Positions 1-8,314 of a stretch of 53,702 nucleotides of DNA are shown in pieces (position 1 is the first letter of the stretch; every line of letters begins with the position of its first letter). Source of the stretch: Mucilaginibacter sp. Lineage in GTDB: Bacteria > Bacteroidota > Bacteroidia > Sphingobacteriales > Sphingobacteriaceae. Where the stretch lies: positions 1 through 53,702 of the forward strand of contig JAQBOH010000184.1 of the NCBI GenBank assembly GCA_028288125.1. Reading direction: 5' to 3'. The position numbers were made by a program, and so were the translations under genes. Below the pieces are notes generated by a model. The model worked only from the letters and a program-made list of their open reading frames with translations, had not been told where the DNA came from and did not search any database.

Positions 1-1285
1 GGCCGGCGTCGTCAAAATCCGTATCAATATCGGGCATCGACTTACGGTCGGGATTCAGGAATCTTTCGAACAGCAGGTTATATTTGATCGGGTCGATATT
101 GGTGATCCCGATACAATAGGCCACAACCGAGCCCGCTGCAGAACCACGACCCGGGCCAATGAACACACCCATATCCCGGCCGGCCTTTATGAAATCAGCT
201 ACAATTAAAAAGTACCCGGCAAAACCCATGGTTTTAACCGTGAACAATTCAAAATTGATACGCTCTTCAACTTCGGGCGTCAAGTCGATATAGCGCTCTT
301 TAGCACCGAGGAAAGTTAAATGTTTAAGATACTCCCACTGGTTGAGCGTATCCGCATCAGCCGTTTTATGGATATTAAACTCAGGCGGAATAACGAAGTT
401 GGGCAGTAAGATATCCCGCTTCAGCTTTAAAACTTCTACCTTATCGACGATCTCGTTGGTATTATCCAATGATTCGGGCAGGTCCTCGAACAGCTTGCCC
501 ATCTCAGCCTGCGATTTAAAGTAAAACTGGTCGTTCGGGAAACCGAAACGATAGCCCTTGCCGCCCTCTTCATCTGTAGCGATAGGCGTGCTCTGCATAT
601 CGCCGGTATTCACGCAAAGTAAAATATCGTGAGCGTTTGAATCCTGCTGGTCAACGTAATGCGAATCGTTTGAACAGATCACCTTTACGTTGTACTTTTT
701 GGCAAATTTCAGCAATACCGCATTAACAGTATTTTGCTCGGGGATATCGTGGCGCTGCAGTTCGATGTAATAATCTTCGCCAAACAGGTCGAGCCACCAT
801 TTAAACTCCACTTCAGCCTCCGCTTCACCGCCTCTTAAGATCGCCTGCGGTACCGAAGCGCCCAGGCAGCAAGTAGTGGCAATCAGGCCCTTATGATGCT
901 TTAAGATCAGTTCTTTATCAATACGAGGCCATTTACTGTAAAGGCCTTCCATATACCCGGCAGAGCATAGTTTAACCAGGTTTTTATAGCCTTCAGCATT
1001 TTTTGCCAGCATCAGCTGGTGGTATCTTTTATCTTTTTTTTCTTTGGTGAACTGTTTTTTATGGCGGTCATCCACCACATAAAATTCGCAGCCGACTATG
1101 GGTTTCACGTTATGCTTCCCGGCTTCGGCCACAAACTTAAACACGCCGAACATATTCCCGTGATCGGTAATGGCCAGGGCCTTCATGCCATCCGCCGCCG
1201 CTTTTTTATACAGCTTTGATATATCGGCAGCGCCGTCGAGCAATGAAAACTGGGTATGTACGTGTAAGTGTGAAAAATCGGGCAT
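1..1285 (-). CDS. dnaE: DNA polymerase III alpha subunit, N-terminal part (runs off window)
   Basis: This is the replicative DNA polymerase catalytic subunit; only about the first 428 codons are in the window, so the ORF track omitted it. I translated it from the reverse complement. The start is ATG at 1283-1285, giving MPDFSHLHVHTQ. The N-terminal PHP domain is clear: HLHVH at residues 6-10 and ITDHGN near 39-44, then GVFKFV and a GCEFYV strand. The reading frame stays open to base 2, where the polymerase core would begin further left. The upstream DPP gene lies on the same strand, 256 bp away, with repeat-like sequence between. Seen: frame and PHP motifs. Known: PHP at the N-terminus is typical of DnaE. 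Very sure. Confidence 0.95.
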   Translation of the reverse strand, partial: MPDFSHLHVHTQFSLLDGAADISKLYKKAAADGMKALAITDHGNMFGVFKFVAEAGKHNVKPIVGCEFYVVDDRHKKQFTKEKKDKRYHQLMLAKNAEGYKNLVKLCSAGYMEGLYSKWPRIDKELILKHHKGLIATTCCLGASVPQAILRGGEAEAEVEFKWWLDLFGEDYYIELQRHDIPEQNTVNAVLLKFAKKYNVKVICSNDSHYVDQQDSNAHDILLCVNTGDMQSTPIATDEEGGKGYRFGFPNDQFYFKSQAEMGKLFEDLPESLDNTNEIVDKVEVLKLKRDILLPNFVIPPEFNIHKTADADTLNQWEYLKHLTFLGAKERYIDLTPEVEERINFELFTVKTMGFAGYFLIVADFIKAGRDMGVFIGPGRGSAAGSVVAYCIGITNIDPIKYNLLFERFLNPDRKSMPDIDTDFDDAG

Positions 1286-1328
1286 CGCTGTTTTATCCTC
1301 CTCTGGTAGAAAAACAAAGTTAGGCCGA

Positions 1329-1363
1329 ATTTCGGATTTCGGATGTTCGATTTCGGATTTGTG
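1329..1363. repeat. Degenerate heptad tandem repeat (ATTTCGG-type)
   Basis: Five consecutive 7-bp units (ATTTCGG, ATTTCGG, ATGTTCG, ATTTCGG, ATTTGTG) lie in the dnaE upstream region. This is one of many 7-bp-period patches in the window. Confidence 0.6.
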
Positions 1364-1401
1364 GAGAAAAAGCTTAAGTGCGAATAACTAATTTTACACC
1401 A

Positions 1402-1497
1402 CTTGTCTGAACCATGATTTCCAAGATTAAATGATTTTAGGATTATAGCTGTCAATCCTAGTTATCTTAAAATCCTAAAAATCATGGTTCAGACAAG
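1402..1497. repeat. Palindromic interspersed-type element with perfect 19-bp arms
   Basis: The arm at 1402-1420 (CTTGTCTGAACCATGATTT) is the exact reverse complement of 1479-1497. The 58-bp middle contains further AGGATT/AATCCT complementarity, so the whole element can fold into a long hairpin. It lies between the 3' end of the DPP gene and the start of dnaE, both leftward, so it could also end the DPP transcript. No transposase is present. It looks like a non-coding REP/MITE-like repeat, but copy number cannot be seen from here. Confidence 0.65.
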
Positions 1498-1511
1498 GAA
1501 TGCAGTCAAAA

Positions 1512-1546
1512 TCTGACCTTCGACGTCTGACTTCCGACCTCCTATT
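1512..1546. repeat. Degenerate heptad tandem repeat (TCTGACC-type)
   Basis: 7-bp units TCTGACC, TTCGACG, TCTGACT, TCCGACC, TCCTATT run directly into the stop codon (1542-1544) of the DPP gene, right after the palindromic element at 1402-1497. Confidence 0.55.
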
Positions 1547-3794
1547 TCGCATTCAAATTCGGCAGATCATTATTCCCTTTTAAGTAGCGCTCCAAAAACT
1601 GGAAGCTTACATCGGATATCAGGACATAGCTTTGCCAGTTATAGGCCGCGCCATGGGCTCCGGGCGGGTAAATGCGCAATTCGGCATCTTTACCGGCGTT
1701 GGTTAAAGCGGTTAGCAATTGCATGGTGTTGGCCGGGTGCACGTTATCATCGCTCATGGAATGGATCAGCAATAAATGATCCTTCAGGTTTGCCGCATAG
1801 GTCATGTCCGAGCTTGCTTTATACCCGGCTTCATTATCGGGCAGGGTACTCATGTAACGCTCGGTATAAACATCATCATACAAACGCCAGTCGGTAACCG
1901 GCGAATTGGCTATGCCTACCTTGAATACACCCGGATGAGTTAACAGGGTATAAGTGGTGCTGTAGCCGCCATAGCTGGTGCCCATAATAGCCATTTTGGA
2001 ACCGTCGACAAACGGCATTTTAGCGAGGTAACCGGCGGTTTCGGCAAAGTCGTTGCTTTCGTACTTGCCCAGTTGCTTATAAACCACCTTCATAAAGGCG
2101 CTGCCATAATTGGCGATGCCGCGGTTATTTACATTGGCCACAATGTAGCCGTTTTGCGCCAGCCATTGCTGCCAGCTATCCGTCGAAAAATTGTTGAATA
2201 CATCGTGCGACTCCGGGCCGCCGTAAACGGTCATCACCACCGGGTATTTTTTGGTGGGATCGTAGTTATATGGTTTTATCATATAACCGTCCAGATTTAC
2301 ACCGTCGGAAGTTTTAAATTTAAAATACTCCGGCGCCGAGTAGCTATGCGTTTGCAAATACTCGTTTACAGCGTGGTTGTCTTCGAGCATTTTAAGGGTT
2401 TTACCCTGGCCGTCGCAAAGCGCCACATGCAAAGGTGTGCTGACATTGCTGTATGATTCAAGATAATATTTGGCATTGGGCGACATGTTGATGTCATGAA
2501 AACCCGGCACGGTTGAAATTTTTGTTTTAGCGGAGCCATCAAATTTAATGGAGTAAAACTGCTGGTCGAGGCCTGAATCTTCGGCCGACAAATAATATAT
2601 CTTTTTTGTTTCAGGGTCGATGCCCGAAACTTTTATCATATCCCAGTCGCCTTTTGTTACCTGGTTGAGCAGTTTGCCATCATACCCGTAACGGTAGATG
2701 TGGTAATAGCCCGAACGGTCGGACACCCAGAAAAACTCTTTCGAATTTTCGGGAAAGTAAATCATATCGTTAACGTTGGTATAAAAGTTAAAAACGGCTA
2801 CCCAGGTGGTATTTTTTTCTTCGAGCACAACATGATGCTCACCGGTTTTTACATTAAAAAAGTAAAGCTTCATGTGGTTTTGTGCACGGTTGAGGGTCAT
2901 AAGCGCCAGCACGTCGGGATTGCTGGTCCAGTAAATGCGCGGAATATAAAAATCGCCGGTCTCATCAGGCGCAAGCCAAACCTTTTTGCCCGACGCCACG
3001 TCGACCACGCCTATTTTTACCTTTGGATTAGGGTCGCCAACCTGGGGGATGGAGATATGGATACGATCAGGGTGCAACCCTTCATAATTGGTCATTTCGA
3101 AATCGGGAACGGGCTTTTCATCGAACTGCCAGAAAGCAATATACCGGCTATCCTTCGACCAGTTCCAGGCCTGCGCCTGGCCAAACTCCTCTTCATACAC
3201 CCAATCGTAATGGCCGTTGAATATTCCGCTCTCGCTGGTCACGTCGTGCGTTAGTTGCTGCTCTTTGCCAGTCGTGAAATTGTAAACGAACATGTTGCCG
3301 TTGCGTTCCATACCTACTTTTGAGCCATCGGGGGATAACTCGGCAGTGCGGGCATCTTTGGCAGCCTGTTTAAGCTGTTTGTTTTCCAAATCGTAGATAT
3401 AATAATCGGCTATACCCGAGCGGCGATAAATAGACCTGAAATCGGTTTTAAAAACCAGGTGCTTTGAATCGTGCGACCATTGGAATGACTCATAATTGAA
3501 CGCTTTATCCGACGCAGGGAAATTGAGGCCTTTGTTAGTGAAAATTAATTCATCCTTCAGCGTTCGCGGGTCCATCGAACGGATCTCGTCGTTTTCTGTG
3601 TATGAATATTTGTTCCCGCCGTTGGTCCAGTTTACGCTTTGCGGGCCGGGATTACCGGACAGGCTACCGCCTGACCTCAGGGCATCTGTCAGACTCGTAT
3701 ACTGCTGTTTATTTTGCGCACTGAGGCCGAAAGGTACAAGGCAAGCGAATGTAAATGTTAAAATTAATTTGCTACCGGCGGATAGGTACTTCAT
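1542..3794 (-). CDS. Dipeptidyl peptidase IV-type S9 serine peptidase, exported
   Basis: A prolyl oligopeptidase-family (S9B) exopeptidase that would remove N-terminal Xaa-Pro dipeptides in the periplasm. I place the start at the ATG at 3794 (750 aa; MKYLSAGSKLILTF...FGLSAQ) because it gives a clean signal peptide; the ORF track start 33 codons upstream, or the ATG at 3812, would put charged or odd sequence before it. The N-terminal half is a beta-propeller (DPPIV_N) with the DWVYEEEF double-Glu motif that binds the substrate amino terminus in DPP4. The C-terminal alpha/beta hydrolase has GTSYGGY (Ser about 607), SDDNVHP (Asp about 682) and GAHG (His about 714), a complete triad. Divergent from the lipoprotein gene at 3931. 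Length fits the family. Sure of family; physiological substrate unknown. Confidence 0.93.
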   Translation of the reverse strand: MKYLSAGSKLILTFTFACLVPFGLSAQNKQQYTSLTDALRSGGSLSGNPGPQSVNWTNGGNKYSYTENDEIRSMDPRTLKDELIFTNKGLNFPASDKAFNYESFQWSHDSKHLVFKTDFRSIYRRSGIADYYIYDLENKQLKQAAKDARTAELSPDGSKVGMERNGNMFVYNFTTGKEQQLTHDVTSESGIFNGHYDWVYEEEFGQAQAWNWSKDSRYIAFWQFDEKPVPDFEMTNYEGLHPDRIHISIPQVGDPNPKVKIGVVDVASGKKVWLAPDETGDFYIPRIYWTSNPDVLALMTLNRAQNHMKLYFFNVKTGEHHVVLEEKNTTWVAVFNFYTNVNDMIYFPENSKEFFWVSDRSGYYHIYRYGYDGKLLNQVTKGDWDMIKVSGIDPETKKIYYLSAEDSGLDQQFYSIKFDGSAKTKISTVPGFHDINMSPNAKYYLESYSNVSTPLHVALCDGQGKTLKMLEDNHAVNEYLQTHSYSAPEYFKFKTSDGVNLDGYMIKPYNYDPTKKYPVVMTVYGGPESHDVFNNFSTDSWQQWLAQNGYIVANVNNRGIANYGSAFMKVVYKQLGKYESNDFAETAGYLAKMPFVDGSKMAIMGTSYGGYSTTYTLLTHPGVFKVGIANSPVTDWRLYDDVYTERYMSTLPDNEAGYKASSDMTYAANLKDHLLLIHSMSDDNVHPANTMQLLTALTNAGKDAELRIYPPGAHGAAYNWQSYVLISDVSFQFLERYLKGNNDLPNLNAK

Positions 3795-3930
3795 AAAAAT
3801 TCGTTTAATCATAAAGGCGCTAAAAGTAACAGAATTACTTCGCGCTGGCAATGGGTAAAATGAATAACGCCCGGAAAATGAACTTTGCGACAATCATTTT
3901 AGTATTTTCGGGCAAATTACCATCATCACC

Positions 3931-4332
3931 ATGAAAAATACCTTTTTTATACCAGCCGCAATCTTTTTACTTTTCCTTGCATCGTGTAAGCCCGCCATTA
4001 AACCTGAACAACTTTATGGAAAATGGAAATACATAAAAGTTGAAAAACCGAACAACCCACCCGACAGCGTGAATGGGTACGAGTTGCAGCGACAAGCACC
4101 GAATATCCTGTTTACTAAAAGCCATGATCTTGTGATCACCTGGAATAGCCAGGTTTTATCGCACGGCAGATTTACAATGGATGGCGATAACATTCAATAT
4201 ACCGAAAGCATGCCGGACGGTAAAAAAAGAACTTTTCCGTTTTTGGTATCGAAACTAACGGATAAGGAGATCATTTTTGAAACAAGCGGTAAGGATGGGT
4301 CGCGGGTTACGGCGGTGAAGGAAGTTCATTAG
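3931..4332 (+). CDS. Small lipoprotein, lipocalin-like
   Basis: A 133-residue predicted lipoprotein. The N-terminus MKNTFFIPAAIFLLFLASC is a type II signal peptide with lipobox LASC at about residue 19. The mature part begins KPAIKPEQLYGKWKYIKVE, with GKW followed by alternating beta-type segments, as in the small lipocalin-like lipoproteins common in Bacteroidota. It ends KEVH. It is transcribed divergently from the DPP IV gene, 136 bp away, so the two could share a control region, but I see no clear TAnnTTTG box. No function can be assigned; 'lipocalin-like' rests on the GxW pattern and size only. Confidence 0.8.
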   Translation: MKNTFFIPAAIFLLFLASCKPAIKPEQLYGKWKYIKVEKPNNPPDSVNGYELQRQAPNILFTKSHDLVITWNSQVLSHGRFTMDGDNIQYTESMPDGKKRTFPFLVSKLTDKEIIFETSGKDGSRVTAVKEVH

Positions 4333-4405
4333 TTCAATGGTTCATTGGTAAGACTTATTTCAAGAAATGAATAAAATATTAATAGGGTTACTTTCATAAA
4401 TCCTT

Positions 4406-4807
4406 TTATAAATCGCAGTTTATCATCCAGTGGATGCCGAACTTGTCGGTTACCTGTCCGAACAGGGCGCCCCAGAATTGCTTTTCCATTGGCCTTACAA
4501 CTTTGCCGCCTTCGGCAAGCTGGTTAAAAATTGACCGGGACTGTGCTTCATCGGTCAAACGCAGACTTAGGTGAATGCCATCACCATGAATGATTTTATC
4601 GTTGGGCATACCGTCGGAGAACATGAGTGTATTATCGCCAAATGTTAACCGGCCATGCATGATCTTACTCTTTTGTTCTTCGGGCATGGGGAAATCAGCA
4701 TCGCCAAATCGGCTTACATCGTGAATTTGGCCGTTGAATATTTTTTGATAGATATTCATTACTTCTTCTGCGTTGCCCTGGAAGTTTAAATAAGGAATCA
4801 GTTTCAT
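4406..4807 (-). CDS. VOC family protein (PhnB/glyoxalase-like)
   Basis: A 133-residue vicinal oxygen chelate fold protein of the PhnB-like group. The track ORF is 232 aa, but the family begins at MKLIPYLNFQGNAEEVMNIYQKIF, so I use the ATG at 4807; the longer version would run over the 5' end of the gntP-like gene on the other strand. It shows the typical order for this group: AEE...YQKIFNG, a central GRLTFGDNTLMFSDG segment, and a C-terminal QFWGALFGQVTDKFGIHWMIN, close to the consensus W G ... D.FG..W. These proteins are often annotated as 3-demethylubiquinone methyltransferase-like, but no enzymatic activity is assured. Standalone gene. Confidence 0.88.
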   Translation of the reverse strand: MKLIPYLNFQGNAEEVMNIYQKIFNGQIHDVSRFGDADFPMPEEQKSKIMHGRLTFGDNTLMFSDGMPNDKIIHGDGIHLSLRLTDEAQSRSIFNQLAEGGKVVRPMEKQFWGALFGQVTDKFGIHWMINCDL

Positions 4808-4910
4808 GGCTTTGGTTTTTACGTTAAAAGTAAGAATTTTATCGGCAAGAATCCCAATTACAAATATTGTTATTACATTAGTCGGATAGCCTTCTAAACC
4901 GATTACCTGA

Positions 4911-6227
4911 ATGTCATTACTCACCATCCTGTTCTGTATTATTTTACTCGTGGTTTTGGTGAGTTGGGCCAGGGTGAACCCGTTTCTGGCCTTCCTGATC
5001 GTTTCGATAACGGCGGGCTTATTATTAGGAATTCCGTTAGATAAGGTAACCACCTCGGTCCAAAAAGGGCTGGGCGACACGCTTGGCACCATAACGATCA
5101 TCATTTGCCTGGGCGCAATGCTCGGAAAACTGGTGGCCGACAGCGGCGCGGCGCAAAAGATAGCGGAAGTATTGGTTAACCTGTTCGGCGTAAAATATAT
5201 TCAATGGGCGCTGGTGGTGGTGGGCTTTATTGTTGGGATACCGTTGTTTTACAACACAGGTTTTGTGCTGATGGTGCCGCTGATCTTTTCGGTAGTGTAT
5301 AAATATAAACTTCCGGCGGTATATATCGGGTTGCCGATGCTGGCGGCGCTGTCGGTTACGCATGGTTTTTTGCCGCCGCACCCCTCGCCTTCGGCGCTGG
5401 TACTGATCTTCCATGCCAATATGGGTAAAACGTTGATTTACGGGATCATACTCGCTATCCCGGCAATCATACTGGCGGGGCCTTTATTTGCCCGTACGCT
5501 GAAGAAAATTCCGTCCACACCACTAGCCACTTTCAGGGCGGAAGAACTGCCGCCGGAAAAACTTCCCGGCTCTGCCAACAGCTTTTTAACAGCGCTTTTG
5601 CCGGTTATCCTGTTAATGGGCACAACATTGTATCTGAACACCGATCATACGCAAGGAAATACGCATAAGCTTATCGCTTTTATCGGCGATACGCCTATTG
5701 TGATGCTTATTTCACTTATCGTTGCGACGTATACTTTGGGGCTGAAGCAAGGCAAAACGATGAAATATTTGGGAACCATTTATGGGGATGCCGTAAAAGA
5801 TATTTCATTGATATTACTGATCATCGCCGGCTCGGGCGCGTTTAAACAGGTACTTACGGATAGCGGCATCAACAATAGTATTTCCAGCCTTTTGCAGAGC
5901 TTTAATTTACAGCCGCTTGTTTTAGGGTGGATCATCGCAGCGGTTATCCGGATTAGTTTGGGCTCGGCGACAGTTGCCGGGTTAACGGCTGCGGGTATCT
6001 TATCGTCGATGGTGATGCACGATCCCAGCATAAACCCCAACCTAATGGTATTGTCGATCGGCGCCGGCAGCCTGGCTTTTTCACATGTAAACGATGGGGG
6101 CTTCTGGCTGTTTAAGGAATATTTCAACCTTTCGATAACGGACACCATACGATCGTGGTCGGTGATGGAATCAATTGTGTCGGTTGTTGGATTGGCGGGG
6201 GTATTGATTTTGAACCAGGTGGTGTAG
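4911..6227 (+). CDS. GntP-family gluconate:H+ symporter-like permease
   Basis: A 438-residue inner-membrane transporter of the GntP (gluconate:H+ symporter) family, importing gluconate or a related sugar acid with protons. The sequence is almost entirely hydrophobic helices from residue 4 (LLTILFCIILLVVLVSWARVNPFLAFL) onward. Family features are SWARVNPFLAFLIVSI near the start, the THGFLPPHPSP loop near the middle, and the C-terminal FSHVNDGGFWLFKEYFN, which is highly characteristic. No gluconate kinase or dehydrogenase gene is adjacent, so the substrate is unproven. It converges on dnaX, with a 90-bp inverted repeat between them. Start ATG at 4911 fits the family length. Confidence 0.92.
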   Translation: MSLLTILFCIILLVVLVSWARVNPFLAFLIVSITAGLLLGIPLDKVTTSVQKGLGDTLGTITIIICLGAMLGKLVADSGAAQKIAEVLVNLFGVKYIQWALVVVGFIVGIPLFYNTGFVLMVPLIFSVVYKYKLPAVYIGLPMLAALSVTHGFLPPHPSPSALVLIFHANMGKTLIYGIILAIPAIILAGPLFARTLKKIPSTPLATFRAEELPPEKLPGSANSFLTALLPVILLMGTTLYLNTDHTQGNTHKLIAFIGDTPIVMLISLIVATYTLGLKQGKTMKYLGTIYGDAVKDISLILLIIAGSGAFKQVLTDSGINNSISSLLQSFNLQPLVLGWIIAAVIRISLGSATVAGLTAAGILSSMVMHDPSINPNLMVLSIGAGSLAFSHVNDGGFWLFKEYFNLSITDTIRSWSVMESIVSVVGLAGVLILNQVV

Positions 6228-6231
6228 TTTT

Positions 6232-6321
6232 AGTCCATAGTCGATGGTCCATGGACCATGGTAAACTTGGGTAAAAAATGAATTTAATTACTTAACAGCT
6301 ATGGTCTATCGACTATGGACT
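6232..6321. repeat. Inverted repeat made of heptads between convergent genes
   Basis: The left arm 6232-6252 and right arm 6301-6321 are inverted copies matching at 19 of 21 positions (AGTCCATAGTCGAT... versus ...ATCGACTATGGACT). Both arms have 7-bp periodicity (TCCATAG, TCGATGG, TCCATGG, ACCATGG; and CTATGGT, CTATCGA, CTATGGA). A perfect 16-bp palindrome, ATGGTCCATGGACCAT, lies at 6244-6259. It fills the gap between the 3' ends of the gntP-like gene and dnaX and may act as a bidirectional terminator, although neither side has a strong T-tract. Confidence 0.65.
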
Positions 6322-6324
6322 CGC

Positions 6325-8130
6325 CTAATCAAAATCCAGGTTAAATTTATTTTTCAAATCAACCAGCGCGGGGTTTTTGGCGGCCATGTGCTGGAATTTT
6401 TCGGAAGCGGTGTAAGGGCGTTTAACCACGGCTTTTTCATCCACGCGTACGCTTACTTCAATATCGTAATTTTTTAAGTTGCTGCGTAAAAAGTTGTGCA
6501 GGTTGGGCCGCTCATCGCGGAACATGTTTTCCTGCACTTTATTTTCCACGACGATTTCATAGCTATTCGGCCCGATCAATGTCGGCGGGGTTGAGATAAA
6601 AATGGTTAGTGCGTTCTTTTTACCATCAGCTTTGAGCTGCGCGGCGAAATCGCTCCAGCATTGCAGGAACTGGTCGGGCGTGAAATCCTCTTTGTCATCG
6701 CCTTTGAGATAGGGGTCTTCTTCTTCGAGCAACACTTCGGCAGTTTTACCCATATCTTTTAACGACGGGATCTTTACCGATGTGCCGGCGCCGTTCGCAT
6801 TTGGGATAAACACCTTTGGCTTTTCGACAGGTGATTCTTCTTTTACTTCTTTTACGGGCGGTTTATCTTCAGGCTGATTTTTTGCTGTATTGTACGCCAG
6901 TGGCGCCTCGCTGACAACGGATACAGTTTCTTCTTTGACCGGCTTTTCGGGCGCTATTGCTGCCGTATCAGGTTTTTTTTTTATTTGCTCACCTATGGCG
7001 GGCATCGCGTTAAGCGGGTTGGCGGCCAGGCTAAAGACCGACACCAGGTTACACATTTTAAGCAGGGCCAGCTCAACCTGCAAGCGCTGATTTTTACTTT
7101 GCTTGTAGCTCAGATCGCACTGGTTGGCAATGTTCATCGCCGAAAGCAGGAAGGAAACGGTTGACGCCTGCGATTGCTGCAAATATTTGGCTTTTATGCC
7201 CTCGCTTACTTCCAGCAGTTTTAATGTCGACTGGTCCTTACTTACCAGCAGGTTGCGGAAATGCTCGGACAGGCCGGATATGAAGTGTGCACCGTCGAAA
7301 CCGCGGGCCAATATCTCGTCAAAAAGCAACAGGGTTTTGGCGCTGTCCTCGGTTAACAGGCTATCCGTTACATTAAAATAGTAATCGTAATCCAGTATGT
7401 TGAGGTTATCGATTACGGAGCGGTAGGTTACGTTTCCGCCGGAGAAGCTTACGATCTGGTCGAACATCGACAAAGCATCGCGCAAGCCGCCATCAGCTTT
7501 TTGGGCGATGATATGCAGGCCGTCGGCCTCATAGCTGATGTTCTCCTTTTGGGCGATGGATGCCAGGTGAGCGGCCATATCGTCTACACGGATGCGGTTG
7601 AAATCAAATATCTGGCAGCGCGAAAGTATGGTGGGCAGTATTTTATGTTTCTCGGTAGTGGCCAGGATAAAAATGGCGTAATGCGGCGGCTCTTCCAGTG
7701 TTTTTAAAAACGCGTTGAAAGCGGCCTGCGACAGCATGTGCACCTCATCGATGATATATATTTTATAACGTACGCCCTGGGGCGGTATGCGCACCTGCTC
7801 TATCAGGCTGCGGATATCGTCGACTGAATTGTTTGACGCTGCATCCAGTTCGTGAACATTAAAAGAATTGCCGTTCTGGAACGACAGGCACGAAGCACAA
7901 ACGCCGCAAGCTTCGCCGTTAGGCTGCAAATTTTCGCAGTTAATGGTTTTTGCCAGGATGCGCGCGCAGGTAGTTTTGCCCACGCCACGCGGGCCGCAGA
8001 ATAAAAAGGCCTGCGCAAGCTGGTTATTTTTTATGGCGTTTTTTAACGTGCTGGTGATATGCTGCTGACCTACAACACTTTCAAAGGTAGCCGGGCGATA
8101 TTTGCGTGCCGAAACAATAAAATTATCCAC
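6325..8130 (-). CDS. dnaX: DNA polymerase III subunits gamma and tau
   Basis: Clamp-loader ATPase subunit of the replicase, 601 residues. Start ATG 8130 gives MDNFIVSARKYRPATFESVVGQ, the standard DnaX opening. Walker A is GPRGVGKT (46-53); zinc ligands are Cys65, 75, 78 and 81; Walker B is IIDEVHML; the sensor/SRC motif is LSRCQIFDF. Domain III follows to about residue 370. After a Lys/Pro/Glu-rich linker, the C-terminal part has its own folded region (FLQCWSDFAAQLKADGKKNALTIF) as in Bacteroidota tau. Notably, codons 383-386 contain ten consecutive A residues (see separate entry), so a short gamma form is plausible. Very sure of identity; the two-product idea is inference. Confidence 0.97.
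   Translation of the reverse strand: MDNFIVSARKYRPATFESVVGQQHITSTLKNAIKNNQLAQAFLFCGPRGVGKTTCARILAKTINCENLQPNGEACGVCASCLSFQNGNSFNVHELDAASNNSVDDIRSLIEQVRIPPQGVRYKIYIIDEVHMLSQAAFNAFLKTLEEPPHYAIFILATTEKHKILPTILSRCQIFDFNRIRVDDMAAHLASIAQKENISYEADGLHIIAQKADGGLRDALSMFDQIVSFSGGNVTYRSVIDNLNILDYDYYFNVTDSLLTEDSAKTLLLFDEILARGFDGAHFISGLSEHFRNLLVSKDQSTLKLLEVSEGIKAKYLQQSQASTVSFLLSAMNIANQCDLSYKQSKNQRLQVELALLKMCNLVSVFSLAANPLNAMPAIGEQIKKKPDTAAIAPEKPVKEETVSVVSEAPLAYNTAKNQPEDKPPVKEVKEESPVEKPKVFIPNANGAGTSVKIPSLKDMGKTAEVLLEEEDPYLKGDDKEDFTPDQFLQCWSDFAAQLKADGKKNALTIFISTPPTLIGPNSYEIVVENKVQENMFRDERPNLHNFLRSNLKNYDIEVSVRVDEKAVVKRPYTASEKFQHMAAKNPALVDLKNKFNLDFD
6973..6982 (-). other. dnaX: A10 slippery run in dnaX, candidate gamma-form slip site
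   Basis: On the coding strand the sequence reads CAA ATA AAA AAA AAA CCT, with ten A residues after the T of codon 383. Adding one A, or a -1 ribosomal shift, gives ACC TGA: stop after 387 residues. Losing one A gives AAC CTG ATA CGG CAG CAA TAG: stop after 391 residues. Both products would keep the ATPase and collar domains and lack the tau tail. In Thermus thermophilus an A9 run in dnaX makes gamma by transcriptional slippage, and E. coli uses a -1 frameshift at an A-rich site. The stops are seen; function is inferred. Confidence 0.6.
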
Positions 8131-8211
8131 AGCTACTAAGGTAATGAGAAATTGGGTATGTTAAAACAGGATTGACGAATTGTTGGTAAATCCCTCGTCC
8201 TTTTATATACA

Positions 8212-8302
8212 TGTCATTGCTGTAGAGGAACGACAAAGCAATCTCATAGCATGCAAAGCGTAAACACGCGACGAGATTGCCGCGCTATCGCTCGCAATGA
8301 CA
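8212..8302. repeat. REP-like inverted repeat (TGTCATTGC...GCAATGACA)
   Basis: Outer arms TGTCATTGC (8212-8220) and GCAATGACA (8294-8302) are inverted copies, as are inner arms GCAATCTC (8238-8245) and GAGATTGC (8273-8280). This fits a cruciform-forming intergenic repeat. From memory, sequences of this form are frequent between genes in many bacteria including Bacteroidota; copy number is not checkable here. It lies between the start of dnaX and the 3' end of the acidic protein gene. Confidence 0.6.
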
Positions 8303-8314
8303 AATTGCTTTGTG

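Noticed and set aside
2073-3254. ORFs of 127 and 184 aa on the plus strand within the DPP IV gene
   Set aside because: They are antisense shadows of a gene with complete family motifs.
4808-5104. Extended N-terminus of the VOC protein (track ORF to 5104)
   Set aside because: It would overlap the gntP-like gene on the other strand by nearly 200 bp, and the family begins at the ATG at 4807.
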